Part shown: one piece after another, positions 7,698-17,395 of the stretch | How the letters are laid out: every line of letters starts with the position of its first letter | How positions within the stretch are numbered: position 1 is the first letter of the stretch | Assembly: GCF_023509015.1 (NCBI RefSeq) | Contig: NZ_CP094975.1 | Coordinates: forward strand, 6,627,501-6,691,500 | Length of the DNA: 64,000 nt | Source of the DNA: Pseudomonas abieticivorans | Lineage (GTDB): Bacteria > Pseudomonadota > Gammaproteobacteria > Pseudomonadales > Pseudomonadaceae | Reading direction: 5' to 3' | Notes under the pieces: model-generated | The model's database searches: none | What the model was told of the DNA's origin: nothing | Seen by the model: the letters and a program-made list of their open reading frames with translations, nothing else | Made by a program: the position numbers and the translations under genes

Positions 7698-9527
7698 ATG
7701 GAAAGTACAAAAGGTACGGGGACTATGTATCCCCAACGCCTGGCAATGGCAGTCGCACTGGCAACCGCGCTGCCGGCCTATGCCGCAGACTTCAATATTG
7801 GGGAGATCGAGGGGCGATTCGATTCATCATTGTCCATTGGCGCCAGCTGGGGCACCAGCAACCCGGACAAGGCTTTTATCGGCGTGGCCAACGGCGGTAC
7901 CGCGTCCAGCCGCACCTCAGACGACGGGCGCCTGAACTTCCACAAGGGCGAGGCATTTTCGAAAATCTTCAAGGGCGTGCACGACCTGGAGCTCAAATAC
8001 GGCGACAGCGGCGTGTTCGTAAGGGCCAAGTACTGGTACGACTTCGAGCTCAAGGACGGCAGCCAGCACCTTTACGACATCGATGACAGCGGCCGCGACC
8101 AGTCCGCCAAGGCCAGCGGCGCGCAGTTTCTCGACGCCTTCGTGTACCACAACTACAGCATCGGCGACCTGCCTGGCAGTGTGCGCGCCGGCAAGCAGGT
8201 GGTCAGTTGGGGCGAGAGCACCTTCATCGGCAACTCGATCAACAGCATCAACCCCGCCGACGTCGCCGCCTTGCGCCGCCCCGGCTCCGAGATCAAGGAA
8301 GGGCTAATCCCGGTCAACATGCTCTACGTCAGCCAAGGCCTGAGTGACAACCTTTCGGCCGAGGCCTTTTACCAACTCACCTGGCAAAAAACCGTGCTGG
8401 ACAATTGCGGCACGTTTTTCGGCAGCGACGTTGCGGCGCAAGGCTGCGACACCGGCATGGCGGTCAACGGCAGCGATCTGGATCGCAACGCCAGCACCTA
8501 CGGCTACGTGCCACGCTTGGCCGACCAGGACGCCCGCGATAGCGGCCAGTACGGCGTGGCGCTGCGCTGGACCGTGCCGGAACTCAACGAAACCGAGTTC
8601 GGATTCTATGCACTCAATTACCACAGCCGCACCCCGGAAAGCAGCTGGGTGGTGGGCAGCGGCGCGCTGAAAGATCCGGTCGGCGGCTTGTCCGGCCAGG
8701 GCGGCGTGAGCACTGCGCGCTACTACATCGTGTACCCGGAAGACATCCACCTGTACGGCATCAGCTTTGCCACCAACATCGGCGCCACGGCGGTGTCGGG
8801 CGAGATCAGCTACCGGCCCAACATGCCGATGTCGCTCAACAGCAGCGACGTGTCCACCGCCGCCACCCTGGGCTCGGCCGCCACCAGCGCGTTGGTCAAT
8901 GCCGGGCTGCCGGTGTTCAGTACCGGCTGGGCCAGTTCGGCCTATGGCTCGACCATCCAGGGCTACAAACGCATGCCTTACACCCAGGCGCAAATGACGG
9001 CGATACGCACCTTTGACCAAGTGCTGCGCGCCGACCGCCTGAGCTTGATCGGTGAAGCCGGGGTCGCCCACATCGGCGGCCTGGGCAGCACCGATGGCTC
9101 GGACCTGCGCTTTGGCCGCAGCAGCGTGTATGGCAGCGGCGAACTGGCCAGCGCCGGTACCGCTGCCCTGCTGGGCGGGGTGTCGGGCAACCAGATCTGC
9201 GCGGTGCTGAACTCGGCCAACCCCAGCGAATGCAACGACAAAGGCTTTTACACGCCGATCTCCTGGGGCTACCGGTTGCGCGCCACGCTGGAATACAACG
9301 ACGCCTTCCTGGGGGTGAACCTCAAGCCCAACCTGTCGTTCTCCCATGACGTGCGCGGCAACGGCCCGACCTTCACCGAAGGCAGCAAGGCGGTGAGCCT
9401 GGGCGTGGACGCCGACTACCTGTCCAAATACACCGCCAGCCTGAGTTACACCAACTACTTTGGCGGCGACTACAACACCACCACCGACCGTGACTTTGTC
9501 GCCATGAGTTTTGGCGTGAGTTTCTAA
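7698..9527 (+). CDS. DUF1302 family outer-membrane protein
   Basis: A 609-residue exported protein with a signal sequence ending ALPAYA-ADF. The mature start FNIGEIEGRFDSSLSIGASW and the ending MSFGVSF are typical of DUF1302. The alternating, aromatic-rich beta-strand pattern and terminal Phe suggest an outer-membrane beta-barrel. The ATG at 7698 has GGAGAG upstream; a second ATG at 7725 directly before the hydrophobic core is a possible alternative. The DUF1329 gene follows after 21 bases, as in most genomes where I know this pair. Function is not established. A role in taking up or exporting hydrophobic compounds with the divergent MMPL pump is an inference. Confidence 0.85.
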   Translation: MESTKGTGTMYPQRLAMAVALATALPAYAADFNIGEIEGRFDSSLSIGASWGTSNPDKAFIGVANGGTASSRTSDDGRLNFHKGEAFSKIFKGVHDLELKYGDSGVFVRAKYWYDFELKDGSQHLYDIDDSGRDQSAKASGAQFLDAFVYHNYSIGDLPGSVRAGKQVVSWGESTFIGNSINSINPADVAALRRPGSEIKEGLIPVNMLYVSQGLSDNLSAEAFYQLTWQKTVLDNCGTFFGSDVAAQGCDTGMAVNGSDLDRNASTYGYVPRLADQDARDSGQYGVALRWTVPELNETEFGFYALNYHSRTPESSWVVGSGALKDPVGGLSGQGGVSTARYYIVYPEDIHLYGISFATNIGATAVSGEISYRPNMPMSLNSSDVSTAATLGSAATSALVNAGLPVFSTGWASSAYGSTIQGYKRMPYTQAQMTAIRTFDQVLRADRLSLIGEAGVAHIGGLGSTDGSDLRFGRSSVYGSGELASAGTAALLGGVSGNQICAVLNSANPSECNDKGFYTPISWGYRLRATLEYNDAFLGVNLKPNLSFSHDVRGNGPTFTEGSKAVSLGVDADYLSKYTASLSYTNYFGGDYNTTTDRDFVAMSFGVSF

Positions 9528-9548
9528 GCCCTGCCCCACGAGGTTTAC

Positions 9549-10910
9549 ATGACACACCCGCATCTGATGAAAATAGGCTGCCTGACCCTGAGCCTGCTCG
9601 CCGGCCACGTGCTGGCCGCCGTGCCCGCCGACCAGGCGGCGCGCCTTGGCGCCGACCTGACGCCGGTGGGCGCGCAAAAAGCCGGCAATGCCGATGGCAG
9701 CATTCCGGCCTGGACCGGCGGGCTGCCGACCACGGCGGGCAAGATGGATGCCGACGGCTTTTTGCCCGACCCTTTTGCCGGAGAAAAGCCGCTGCTGGTG
9801 ATTACCGCGAAAAACGCCGAGCAGTACAAAAGCAAACTCACCCCGGGCCAACTGGCGATGTTTACCCGCTACCCGGACACTTACCGCATACCGGTGTACA
9901 CCACGCACCGCAGTGTCAGCTTGCCGGACAAAAGCCTGGCCGCGACCAAACTCAATGCCACCGACACCACCCTGGTCGAAGGCGGCAACGGCCTGGAACA
10001 CTACCACCCGGGTGCGGTGCCTTTTCCGATCCCCAAGGATGGCCTGGAAGTGATCTGGAACCTGATCGGCCGCTACCGCGGTGACACCCTCAAGCGCATC
10101 GTGATGCAGGCCTCGCCGCAAACCAATGGCAGCTTCACGCCTAACGTGGTCAAGCAGGAACTGGCGTACCCCACCGGTCTGAGCGACTACCAGCCGGAAG
10201 AAATGGCCAACATCCTGAGCTTCTACCGCGAGGAGTTCCTATCACCGGCACGCATGGCCGGCGGCGTGTTGCTGGTGCACGACACCGTCAACCAGGTCAA
10301 GGAACCGCGCATGGCCTGGCAGTACAACGCCGGCCAGCGCCGCGTGCGCCGCGCCCCGCAAATCGCCTACGACAGCCCGGCGGCCGAGGGCATGCGTACC
10401 CTGGACGATTTTGACCTGTTCAATGGCGCACCCGACCGTTTCGATTGGAAACTGGTGGGCAAGCAGGAGTTGTACATCCCCTACAACAGCTACCGCCTGG
10501 AATCGCCGAAGCTCAAGTACACCGACATCATCCAGGCCGGCCACATCAACCAGGACGACACCCGCTACGAACTGCACCGGGTGTGGCACCTGCAGGCCAC
10601 GCTCAAGCCAGGCGAGCGGCACATTTATTCGCGGCGTGACATCTACATCGACGAGGACAGCTGGCAGGGCGCCGAAGCCGACGCCTACGATGGCCGCGGC
10701 GCGCTGTGGCGGGTATCCGAAGGCCACGCCAGTTTCTTCTACGACGTGAAGGTGCCCTCCTTCGCCGCCGAAACCCATTACGACATCCTGTCGGGGCGCT
10801 ACGCGGTGAACTCGCTGCGCAACGAAGAGAAGAACAGCTACACGTTCAACGTGCCGGTCAGCCGCAAAGAGTTCACACCCTCGGCGCTGCGCGTGACCGG
10901 GATTCGCTGA
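9549..10910 (+). CDS. DUF1329 family periplasmic protein
   Basis: A 453-residue protein with a signal peptide (about 1-24, SLLAGHVLA). It has the early motif GADLTPVGAQKAGN followed by GSIPAWTGG, characteristic of DUF1329. The C-terminal half is rich in beta structure (YELHRVWHLQATLKPGERH, then SRRDIYIDEDSWQ) and resembles LolA/LolB-like lipid-binding barrels in style. I could not test that resemblance. It is 21 bases downstream of the DUF1302 gene and surely in the same operon. The probable role is a soluble carrier between the inner and outer membranes. Confidence 0.85.
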   Translation: MTHPHLMKIGCLTLSLLAGHVLAAVPADQAARLGADLTPVGAQKAGNADGSIPAWTGGLPTTAGKMDADGFLPDPFAGEKPLLVITAKNAEQYKSKLTPGQLAMFTRYPDTYRIPVYTTHRSVSLPDKSLAATKLNATDTTLVEGGNGLEHYHPGAVPFPIPKDGLEVIWNLIGRYRGDTLKRIVMQASPQTNGSFTPNVVKQELAYPTGLSDYQPEEMANILSFYREEFLSPARMAGGVLLVHDTVNQVKEPRMAWQYNAGQRRVRRAPQIAYDSPAAEGMRTLDDFDLFNGAPDRFDWKLVGKQELYIPYNSYRLESPKLKYTDIIQAGHINQDDTRYELHRVWHLQATLKPGERHIYSRRDIYIDEDSWQGAEADAYDGRGALWRVSEGHASFFYDVKVPSFAAETHYDILSGRYAVNSLRNEEKNSYTFNVPVSRKEFTPSALRVTGIR

Positions 10911-10925
10911 TCTCAAGCCCCACGG

Positions 10926-11012
10926 TGTAGGAGCGGATTTATCCGCGAAAAGAACGCTGCGGTGTATCAGGTTTTACGTGGCGTACTTTTCGCGGATAAA
11001 TCCGCTCCTACA
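10926..11012. repeat. REP doublet with perfect 27-bp arms
   Basis: Arms at 10926-10952 and 10986-11012 are perfect reverse complements around the GGAGCGGATTTATCCGCG core, separated by a 33-base loop. The element sits 15 bases after the DUF1329 stop and before the LysR gene. The transcript could fold into a very stable hairpin, so it may end or protect the upstream mRNA. It is a typical dispersed Pseudomonas REPIN-like element. Confidence 0.85.
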
Positions 11013-11096
11013 GGCAGAGTTGTTCCTGAATGCCCTAGAGGGCCCAAATTTTGCTTTGAATTCAAGCACTCACATTCTTACGTTGGTCATTACCCC

Positions 11097-12020
11097 ATGA
11101 AGCTTCATCAGCTGCGCGCCCTGGTTTCCATCTGCGAAAGCGGCAGCATTCAGGAAGCTTCGCGCCTGTTGCACATCTCCCAGCCGGCCCTGTCCAAAGG
11201 CATCAAGGAGCTGGAAGCCGAGCTGGGCGTGCCGTTGCTGGTGCGTTCCAACCGTGGCATCACTGCCACCGAGTACGGTGAACGGCTGGTACGCCGCGCC
11301 CGTATGATCCTTGAAGAAGTGCGCCGCGCGCGGGAAGAAATCGACACGCTCAAGGGCGTGATGGACGGCAAGTTGTCGATCGGGGTGTCACCGGTCACCC
11401 CAGGCGTGCAGTTTGTCGACAGCCTCAACCGTTACCGCAAGCGTTACCCCAAGGTGCACATCCAGATCCACGAACTGCGGCCTTCCAAACTGATGGAAGG
11501 CCTGCGCGAGGGCTTGCTCGACATGGCCCTGACCTCCCTGCCTGCCACCCGCACCGACGGTTTCCACTGGCAAGAACTGTATGCGCAGCCTACCGTACTG
11601 GCCGTGCGCAAGGGCCACCCGCTGCGCAATGCCACCTCGTTGGCACAATTGCGCGAACAGGACTGGCTGCTGCAAGACTCCTTGGAGCAATCCAAAGTAG
11701 GCACGATGTTCAAGGACAATGGCGTGGCGTGGCCAGAGAACGTCATCGAGTGTGCCTCGGTGGTGCTGTTCGCGGAGCTGGCCGCTACCAGCGACGCCAT
11801 CAGCTACTGGTCGCTGCGTATCCTGGAGCGCACGCAAATGATGATGCAGACCCTGGACATCCTCGACATCGCCGAACCCGTGCCGCCCATGAACATCTCC
11901 CTGGTGTGCCGCGACCAGGAGTTGATGACCCGCGAAGCCAAGGCCCTGGCCGACGAGTTGATCTACGTGTACACCGGCCCGCACACCCTCAAGGCCCCGG
12001 CATCGACCGTAGCGACGTAA
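11097..12020 (+). CDS. LysR-family transcriptional regulator
   Basis: A 307-residue LTTR. The N-terminal winged helix-turn-helix is in MKLHQLRALVSICESGSIQEA and SQPALSKGIKELEAELGVPLL, followed by an effector-binding domain from about residue 90. The ATG at 11097 was chosen; the open frame extends upstream through the REP doublet, which is not coding. The MFS and DUF2817 genes follow on the same strand and are possible targets. The effector is unknown. Confidence 0.85.
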   Translation: MKLHQLRALVSICESGSIQEASRLLHISQPALSKGIKELEAELGVPLLVRSNRGITATEYGERLVRRARMILEEVRRAREEIDTLKGVMDGKLSIGVSPVTPGVQFVDSLNRYRKRYPKVHIQIHELRPSKLMEGLREGLLDMALTSLPATRTDGFHWQELYAQPTVLAVRKGHPLRNATSLAQLREQDWLLQDSLEQSKVGTMFKDNGVAWPENVIECASVVLFAELAATSDAISYWSLRILERTQMMMQTLDILDIAEPVPPMNISLVCRDQELMTREAKALADELIYVYTGPHTLKAPASTVAT

Positions 12021-12125
12021 GGCTTGATAACCAGCCTTGATAAGCATGCGCAGAGGTGATTATTCAGCGCTGCGGGGCTGGGGCATGCTACGGGCCTACG
12101 TTAGCGCATCGGACAAGGAACCCAC

Positions 12126-13397
12126 ATGCCTTCACCCGCCCCCCAAAACCGCCGCCTGGTGATTGCCCTGCTGATGGCGGTCATGGTCATCAGCGTGCTG
12201 GACAAGACCATCTTCGCTTTTGCTGGCGTGCAGATCATCGATGAACTGAAGCTGAGCCCCGAGCAGTTCGGTTTTGTCGGCAGCGCGTTTTTCTTCCTGT
12301 ACTCGCTGTCGGGCATTGCCGTGGGCTTTGTCGCCAACCGCTTCCCGGCCCGCTGGATACTGACCGTGATGGCGCTGGTATGGACCAGTGCGCAATTGCT
12401 GGTGACCACCGCCAACAGCCTGGGCGCGCTTACCTTCAGCCGCTTGCTGCTGGGCGCCGGCTGCGGGCCCGGCACGGCCGTTACCCAGCACGCCAGCTTC
12501 AAGTGGTACGGGCCGCGCGAGCAGGTGCTGCCGGCGTCGTTGATCCAGGTCTCGATCATGCTGGGCGGCCTGCTCGGCGCCATTGCCCTGCCCTACCTCA
12601 TCAGCCACTTCGGCTGGCGCCTGGCCTACCTGGCCCTGGCCGGGTTGAGCCTGGCCTGGGTGTTGGCGTGGTTGCTGTTTGGTGCCGAGGGCAACCACGC
12701 CAGCACGGCTACGGCGAGCCCCCAAGAGGCGCCGTTGAAGTACCGCCACCTGCTGCTCAATCGCACCTTCGTCTGGATTTCGTTGATGTGCTTTCTGGCC
12801 TACCTGCCCAACGCGCTGTCGTTCAGTTGGTCGGCGGTGTACCTGCAAAAAGGCCTGGGCCTGAGCCCGATGCAAACCGGCTACCTGATGTTTGTCGCGA
12901 CCTTTGGCATCATCGTGCTCAACCTGCTGGTGTCGGCGCTGTCGCAACGCCTGCTCAAGCGCGGCGTGAGCCTGCAGCGCAGCCTGGTGCTGCCGCCCAT
13001 GGCCTGCTGCATCGTCGGTGGCTTGGCGTTCTGCGCCATGGGCACGCTGCTCACGGGCCTGGCGGGCAAACTGGGCCTGTATGTGCTCGGTTGCGTGCTG
13101 CTCAATGGCGTGTTCGCCTTCGGCATGACCATCACCTCGCACATTTCACCGAGCCGCCAGCGCGGCGCGATGCTGGCGATTCACGTGGGCAGCATGACCC
13201 TTTCCGGCATGCTCGCCCCTTGGCTGGTGGGCAAGTTGGTCACGCTGCTGAACGGTGATATCGCCCGCGGCTTCGAAACCACCGTGCACGGCATCGGCCT
13301 GGCTACCGTGGTGTGCGCCGCCCTGGGGCTGTACCTCATCAACCCGGCGGCCACCCGCCAGCGCTTGCTTGCCCGCACGCCCCTCGGCGCGCACTGA
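12126..13397 (+). CDS. MFS transporter
   Basis: A 423-residue inner-membrane transporter with twelve predicted helices in two halves. LDKTIFAFAGVQIIDELKLSPEQFG follows helix 1, as in anion:cation symporters of the ACS/phthalate-permease type. AAGGAA lies 7 bases before the ATG. It stands between a LysR gene and a DUF2817 peptidase gene on the same strand, which suggests import of a small organic acid or peptide-like compound. The substrate is unknown. Confidence 0.8.
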   Translation: MPSPAPQNRRLVIALLMAVMVISVLDKTIFAFAGVQIIDELKLSPEQFGFVGSAFFFLYSLSGIAVGFVANRFPARWILTVMALVWTSAQLLVTTANSLGALTFSRLLLGAGCGPGTAVTQHASFKWYGPREQVLPASLIQVSIMLGGLLGAIALPYLISHFGWRLAYLALAGLSLAWVLAWLLFGAEGNHASTATASPQEAPLKYRHLLLNRTFVWISLMCFLAYLPNALSFSWSAVYLQKGLGLSPMQTGYLMFVATFGIIVLNLLVSALSQRLLKRGVSLQRSLVLPPMACCIVGGLAFCAMGTLLTGLAGKLGLYVLGCVLLNGVFAFGMTITSHISPSRQRGAMLAIHVGSMTLSGMLAPWLVGKLVTLLNGDIARGFETTVHGIGLATVVCAALGLYLINPAATRQRLLARTPLGAH

Positions 13398-13429
13398 CAA
13401 CCAGCCCCCCTCTCTAACCCACCTCCAAG

Positions 13430-13449
13430 CCCTGCGGTGTAACGCAGGG
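13430..13449 (+). terminator. hairpin between MFS and DUF2817 genes
   Basis: CCCTGCG (13430-13436), loop GTGTAA, CGCAGGG (13443-13449) form a perfect 7-bp stem. No T-run follows, so it is not a classical intrinsic terminator. It may attenuate read-through or protect mRNA ends. Confidence 0.4.
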
Positions 13450-13481
13450 TGACGGCCCCCTTTCACCCTCAGGAATACCCC

Positions 13482-14564
13482 ATGGACCTCTCAGTGTTTT
13501 CCGAGCGCTACGTACAGGCGCGCCAACAATTCCTCGAAGCCTGTGCCCGCCGCGGCCTGGCCGTGCAGTCCTCCCCCCACCCGCTCAAGGGCCGCGACCA
13601 GGAAGCCCTGGCCATCGATGTGTGCCGCACGGGGCCAGCCGATGCTCGCCAGTTGATGGTGGTGAGCAGCGGTTGCCATGGCGTGGAAGGCTACTGCGGA
13701 TCGGCGGTGCAACTGGACCTGCTCAACGACGACAGCTGGATGGCACTGACCGACCAACCGGACCTGGCGGTGTTGTATATCCATGCCCTGAACCCCTATG
13801 GCTTCAGTTGGCTGCGCCGGGTAACCCACGAGAACGTCGACCTGAACCGCAACTTCCTCGACTTCACCCAACCACTGCCCGACAACCCGGGCTACCAGGC
13901 GCTGGCCGACGTGTTGGTGCCGCCGCGTTGGCCGGCGAGCATGGCCAACACCCTGCAGTTGCTGCTGTTTGTCGTCCGCCAAGGGCACAGGAGCTTGCAG
14001 TCGGCCATCTCCAAAGGCCAGCACAGCCACCCCGACGGGCTGTTTTTCAGCGGCACCGAGCCCACCTGGAGCAACCATCAAGTACGCGCCATCCTTCGCG
14101 AGCATGGGCAACAGTGCCAACGCATCGGCTGGATCGATGTGCACACCGGGCTTGGCCCGCAGGGGGTTGGCGAGCGCATCTACAAGGGCGCCGAAACCGC
14201 CGAAGGCCTGGCCCGCGCCGAACAATGGTGGGGGCCGGGGGTAACCAACAGCTTTGACGGCAGCTCGACCTCGGCGCACCTGAGCGGCACACTGGACATG
14301 GCCGTGATCCAGGAGTGCCCGAACGCGCAGTACAACGGCCTGACCCTGGAGTACGGCACGCTGCCCGGCCCACTGGTGCTTAAGGCGCTGCGCGCCGAGC
14401 AATGGCTGCAACGCACCCCACAAGCCAGCCCCGAGCAACGGCGCCAGATCAAGCAACAGATGCTGGAGGCGTTCTACGTGCAGACGCCACAGTGGCAGCG
14501 CCAGGTACTGGAGCAGTCACGCCAGGTCTGCCGGCAGACGGTTGCAGGCTTGATGGGGGATTAG
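13482..14564 (+). CDS. DUF2817 / M14-like zinc carboxypeptidase
   Basis: A 360-residue protein of the DUF2817 family, related to M14 metallocarboxypeptidases. VSSGCHGVEGYCGSA carries the H...E zinc pair and NLNRNF-type DLNRNFLDF is the substrate-binding Asn-Arg motif. IDVHTGLGPQGVGE contains the third zinc His, and LTLEYGTL the likely catalytic Glu region. The ATG at 13482 has AGGA upstream; the open frame from 13449 overlaps the hairpin. Probably cytosolic and acting on small acyl-amino acids or peptides. Pairing with the preceding MFS gene suggests import and hydrolysis of the same compound. Confidence 0.8.
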   Translation: MDLSVFSERYVQARQQFLEACARRGLAVQSSPHPLKGRDQEALAIDVCRTGPADARQLMVVSSGCHGVEGYCGSAVQLDLLNDDSWMALTDQPDLAVLYIHALNPYGFSWLRRVTHENVDLNRNFLDFTQPLPDNPGYQALADVLVPPRWPASMANTLQLLLFVVRQGHRSLQSAISKGQHSHPDGLFFSGTEPTWSNHQVRAILREHGQQCQRIGWIDVHTGLGPQGVGERIYKGAETAEGLARAEQWWGPGVTNSFDGSSTSAHLSGTLDMAVIQECPNAQYNGLTLEYGTLPGPLVLKALRAEQWLQRTPQASPEQRRQIKQQMLEAFYVQTPQWQRQVLEQSRQVCRQTVAGLMGD

Positions 14565-14568
14565 AGCC

Positions 14569-15858
14569 TCACAGGTGCACGGCCCGCTGGCCTACCGCTG
14601 CCCCACTGCCCTGCTCGCCCACCTGCGACGGTTCGACCATCATGTCGGCGCCCGTGGCATCCGGCAGGCACAGCGCTGCGGCAAAGGCGATGGCATACGA
14701 GCTGATGGCGAACACGCCCATGGCCGTCGGCAGTCCCATGCTGGTGGACGCAAAGCCCACGGCGGCGGGCATGATCGAACCAAAGCCGCGGCCAAAGCTG
14801 GTGCAAAACCCCGCGCCATTGGCCCGCATGCGCGTGGGGTAGAGTTCGGCGAAGGCCACCGGCAACCCAGAGGCCAGGCCGCCCTGGAAGGCCCCCAGCA
14901 GTAGGCCCAGGCCCAGGGTCACGGCCATGTTGATGGGGGCAAAGGTGTACACCGCCACCACGCAGGCCTGGCACAGCAAAAACAGCATGAACGCCTTGCC
15001 GCGGCTGATGCGGTCACTGATGCGCCCATAGATGAACGGCCCCAGCAGCGAACCGACGATGTTCACCGCCAGGTAACCCGAAGTCGACGCCACCGGCAGG
15101 TTCAGCACCATGCGCATGTAGGTCGGCAACCAGGTGATCATGATGTAGGCGCCACCAAAAATACCGCTGGCCAGGATCGTGCTGATCAAGGTCACGCGCC
15201 GATGATCACGGCCAAAAATTTCCCGCAGGTCGATCTTTTTCGGGGGGCGTTTGGCTTGGGTGAACGCTTGGGACTCCGGCACCAGGCGGCGGATAAACCA
15301 GATCAGAAACGCCGGCAGCAAGCCAATGGCAAAGAACGCACGCCAGGCAATGTCTTCCGGCAGCCAGGCAAACACCACCGGCATCAGGGTCAGGGAAATC
15401 GCATAGCCCACCGCATAGCCACTTTGCACCGAGGCGGCCACACGGCCACGCAAGGCCGGCGCAATGGCCTCGCTGATCAGCACCGCACCCACCACCGCCT
15501 CGCCGCCGTAGCCAATGCCCTGCAGAAAGCGTACCGGCAAAAATTCCCAGAAACTGCTGCACAGCCCCGCCAGGCAGGTGAACGCCGCCACCCACAACAC
15601 CGTGCCCTGCATCACCTTGACCCGGCCATAACGGTCGGCCAACAGGCCCGCCCCCCAGCCGCCCAAGGCGCTGCCGATCAAGGATACGGACCCCAGCAAA
15701 CCGGCGTCGGACTTGCTCAAGGCAAGCACCGTCATCAGTACCGGCATCATCAGGGCGTAAATAGTGGAGTCCATTGAGTCGAGCGTGAAACCGCCGAAAC
15801 AGGCCCAATACGTGCGTTTTTCTGGCGGCGTGAGTGCCGAATACCAACCCAGGCGCAT
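14569..15858 (-). CDS. MFS transporter, aromatic acid/metabolite:H+ symporter type
   Basis: A 429-residue permease with about twelve helices. The signature loop GAGLLADRYGRVKVM lies between helices 2 and 3, and the RFLQGIGYGGEAVVGAVLISE stretch is typical of the sugar/metabolite:proton symporter branch (AAHS/MHS). FGGFTLDSMDSTIYALMMPVL near the N-terminus carries the Asp pattern of this branch. It converges on the DUF2817 gene with a 4-base gap and could be part of the same catabolic module or independent. The substrate is unknown. Confidence 0.8.
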   Translation of the reverse strand: MRLGWYSALTPPEKRTYWACFGGFTLDSMDSTIYALMMPVLMTVLALSKSDAGLLGSVSLIGSALGGWGAGLLADRYGRVKVMQGTVLWVAAFTCLAGLCSSFWEFLPVRFLQGIGYGGEAVVGAVLISEAIAPALRGRVAASVQSGYAVGYAISLTLMPVVFAWLPEDIAWRAFFAIGLLPAFLIWFIRRLVPESQAFTQAKRPPKKIDLREIFGRDHRRVTLISTILASGIFGGAYIMITWLPTYMRMVLNLPVASTSGYLAVNIVGSLLGPFIYGRISDRISRGKAFMLFLLCQACVVAVYTFAPINMAVTLGLGLLLGAFQGGLASGLPVAFAELYPTRMRANGAGFCTSFGRGFGSIMPAAVGFASTSMGLPTAMGVFAISSYAIAFAAALCLPDATGADMMVEPSQVGEQGSGAAVGQRAVHL

Positions 15859-15966
15859 GGCGATAACCCTTTGTTTTTATCAGTAAAGCGTAAGGCTAAC
15901 GGGATGCGCGCAAGGCTGGGACTGCGAAATCGTGATGCAGCGAGCGGTTCTGCTTATGGGGCTCGA

Positions 15967-17181
15967 TCAAGCCATGGCCTGGGCAGGCACCTCGCGACTG
16001 CGCATCGCCCACCGCCCCACGGTTAAGCCCAACAGCCCAACCAGCGCCGAGGTGGCCAGTACCGAGGCGGCCGCGAGCGCCGGGTCGCGCCCAAAACCCA
16101 CGGCGAAGGTGCACAACGCCCCTACCGCCATCTGCAGAAAGCCATAGAGCCCGGCCGCCGAGCCCATCAGGTGGGCGTCCACGCTTAACGTGCGGCTCAG
16201 CGCCGCCGGGCTAGCCAGGCCTGCACCCATGGCAAACAGGCAGACCGGGCCGATGATCCAGGCGACAGAGGCATAGCCGGACACAATCACCCCGAACAGG
16301 AACACAGCGCTGCACAGGCACAGGCAAGCCCCTGTCATCAACAGCCGATCCACCGATACCGTGCGGATCAATTGGCGGGTCAACGCGTTACCCAGCGACA
16401 TGCCAACAATCAGCAAGCCCAGGTAAATACCAACCTCACTCAATGGCCGGTGCAATTGAGTGCCGATGATAAAGGGCGCGGCCGCGATAAAGGCATAGAT
16501 GGCCGTGGTCATGCAGGCGCCTCCCGTGGCGTAGCCAAGAAACACCGGCGAACGCAGCAACTGCGCATAGTCACGGCACAGGGCCCGGGCGCTGACCTGC
16601 CCATTGGGAGTAGAGGTTTCCGGCAGCAGCCAGGCGGTAAACGCCAGGGTGAGCGCGCCCAGGCTGGCCAACACCAGAAAAATCGCCCGCCACCCCAAAT
16701 GTTCGCTGATCAACGACCCGATCAACGGGGCAAAACCGGGGCCGATCATCATCATAAGGTTCAACATGGCCAGGTCGCGCACCGCGTCCTCAAGTTTTGC
16801 GCCGTCGCGTGCAATCGCCCGCCCCAACGCCAACCCAGCACAGCCACCGAGGGCCTGCACCAAACGCGCCAGCACCAAGGTATGCAGATCACCGGCGAAA
16901 GCTGCGCAAAAACCTGCCACGGTGTACAGGCTCAAGCCCACCAGCAGTAACGGCCGGCGCCCCAGGCCATCGGACAGCGGCCCATAGGCCAATTGCCCGA
17001 ACGCAAGGCCCAGGATGTAGATACTGATGGTGCGCTGCATCGCGGCGCTGTCTACCCCCAGCGCCAAGGCGGCAGCCGGTAGCGCAGGCACAAACAGGTG
17101 CATCGCCAGCGTGCCGCTCAGGGTAATCAGCACCAACAACCAAAGGGGCGCCCGAGGGCGCAGCGGAGCGACAGCAGACAT
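15967..17181 (-). CDS. MFS drug efflux protein, Bcr/CflA type
   Basis: A 404-residue transporter with about twelve helices. GQLAYGPLSDGLGRRPLLLVG between helices 2 and 3, and VLARLVQALGGCAGLALGRAIARD in helix 4 and the following loop, are the Bcr/CflA pattern. Expected to export drugs or small metabolites by proton antiport. It is separated from the downstream MFS gene by about 100 bases and divergent from pcs. No regulator gene is adjacent. Confidence 0.8.
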   Translation of the reverse strand: MSAVAPLRPRAPLWLLVLITLSGTLAMHLFVPALPAAALALGVDSAAMQRTISIYILGLAFGQLAYGPLSDGLGRRPLLLVGLSLYTVAGFCAAFAGDLHTLVLARLVQALGGCAGLALGRAIARDGAKLEDAVRDLAMLNLMMMIGPGFAPLIGSLISEHLGWRAIFLVLASLGALTLAFTAWLLPETSTPNGQVSARALCRDYAQLLRSPVFLGYATGGACMTTAIYAFIAAAPFIIGTQLHRPLSEVGIYLGLLIVGMSLGNALTRQLIRTVSVDRLLMTGACLCLCSAVFLFGVIVSGYASVAWIIGPVCLFAMGAGLASPAALSRTLSVDAHLMGSAAGLYGFLQMAVGALCTFAVGFGRDPALAAASVLATSALVGLLGLTVGRWAMRSREVPAQAMA

Positions 17182-17395
17182 TTAGATAGCGCCCTAATGA
17201 ATAGGCTAAAAACTATAAGTTCTGCACGCCGCTCTGTCTACGGGCTGCTGATTCGCGCCACCAAATTCAAACATTCAGCCCATCAACCGCCACCCATTGC
17301 CTATCCTCAGAACACTGACGCTGAACCTTGCCGCCCTCGCCCGGTCGACAGATGCAGCCAGCACACCGCTGCCCTTCCCCTTCTGGAGACGCAAT

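Noticed and set aside
8304..10121. 605-codon minus-strand frame
   Set aside because: Antisense to the DUF1302 and DUF1329 genes; no domain and shadow-type composition.
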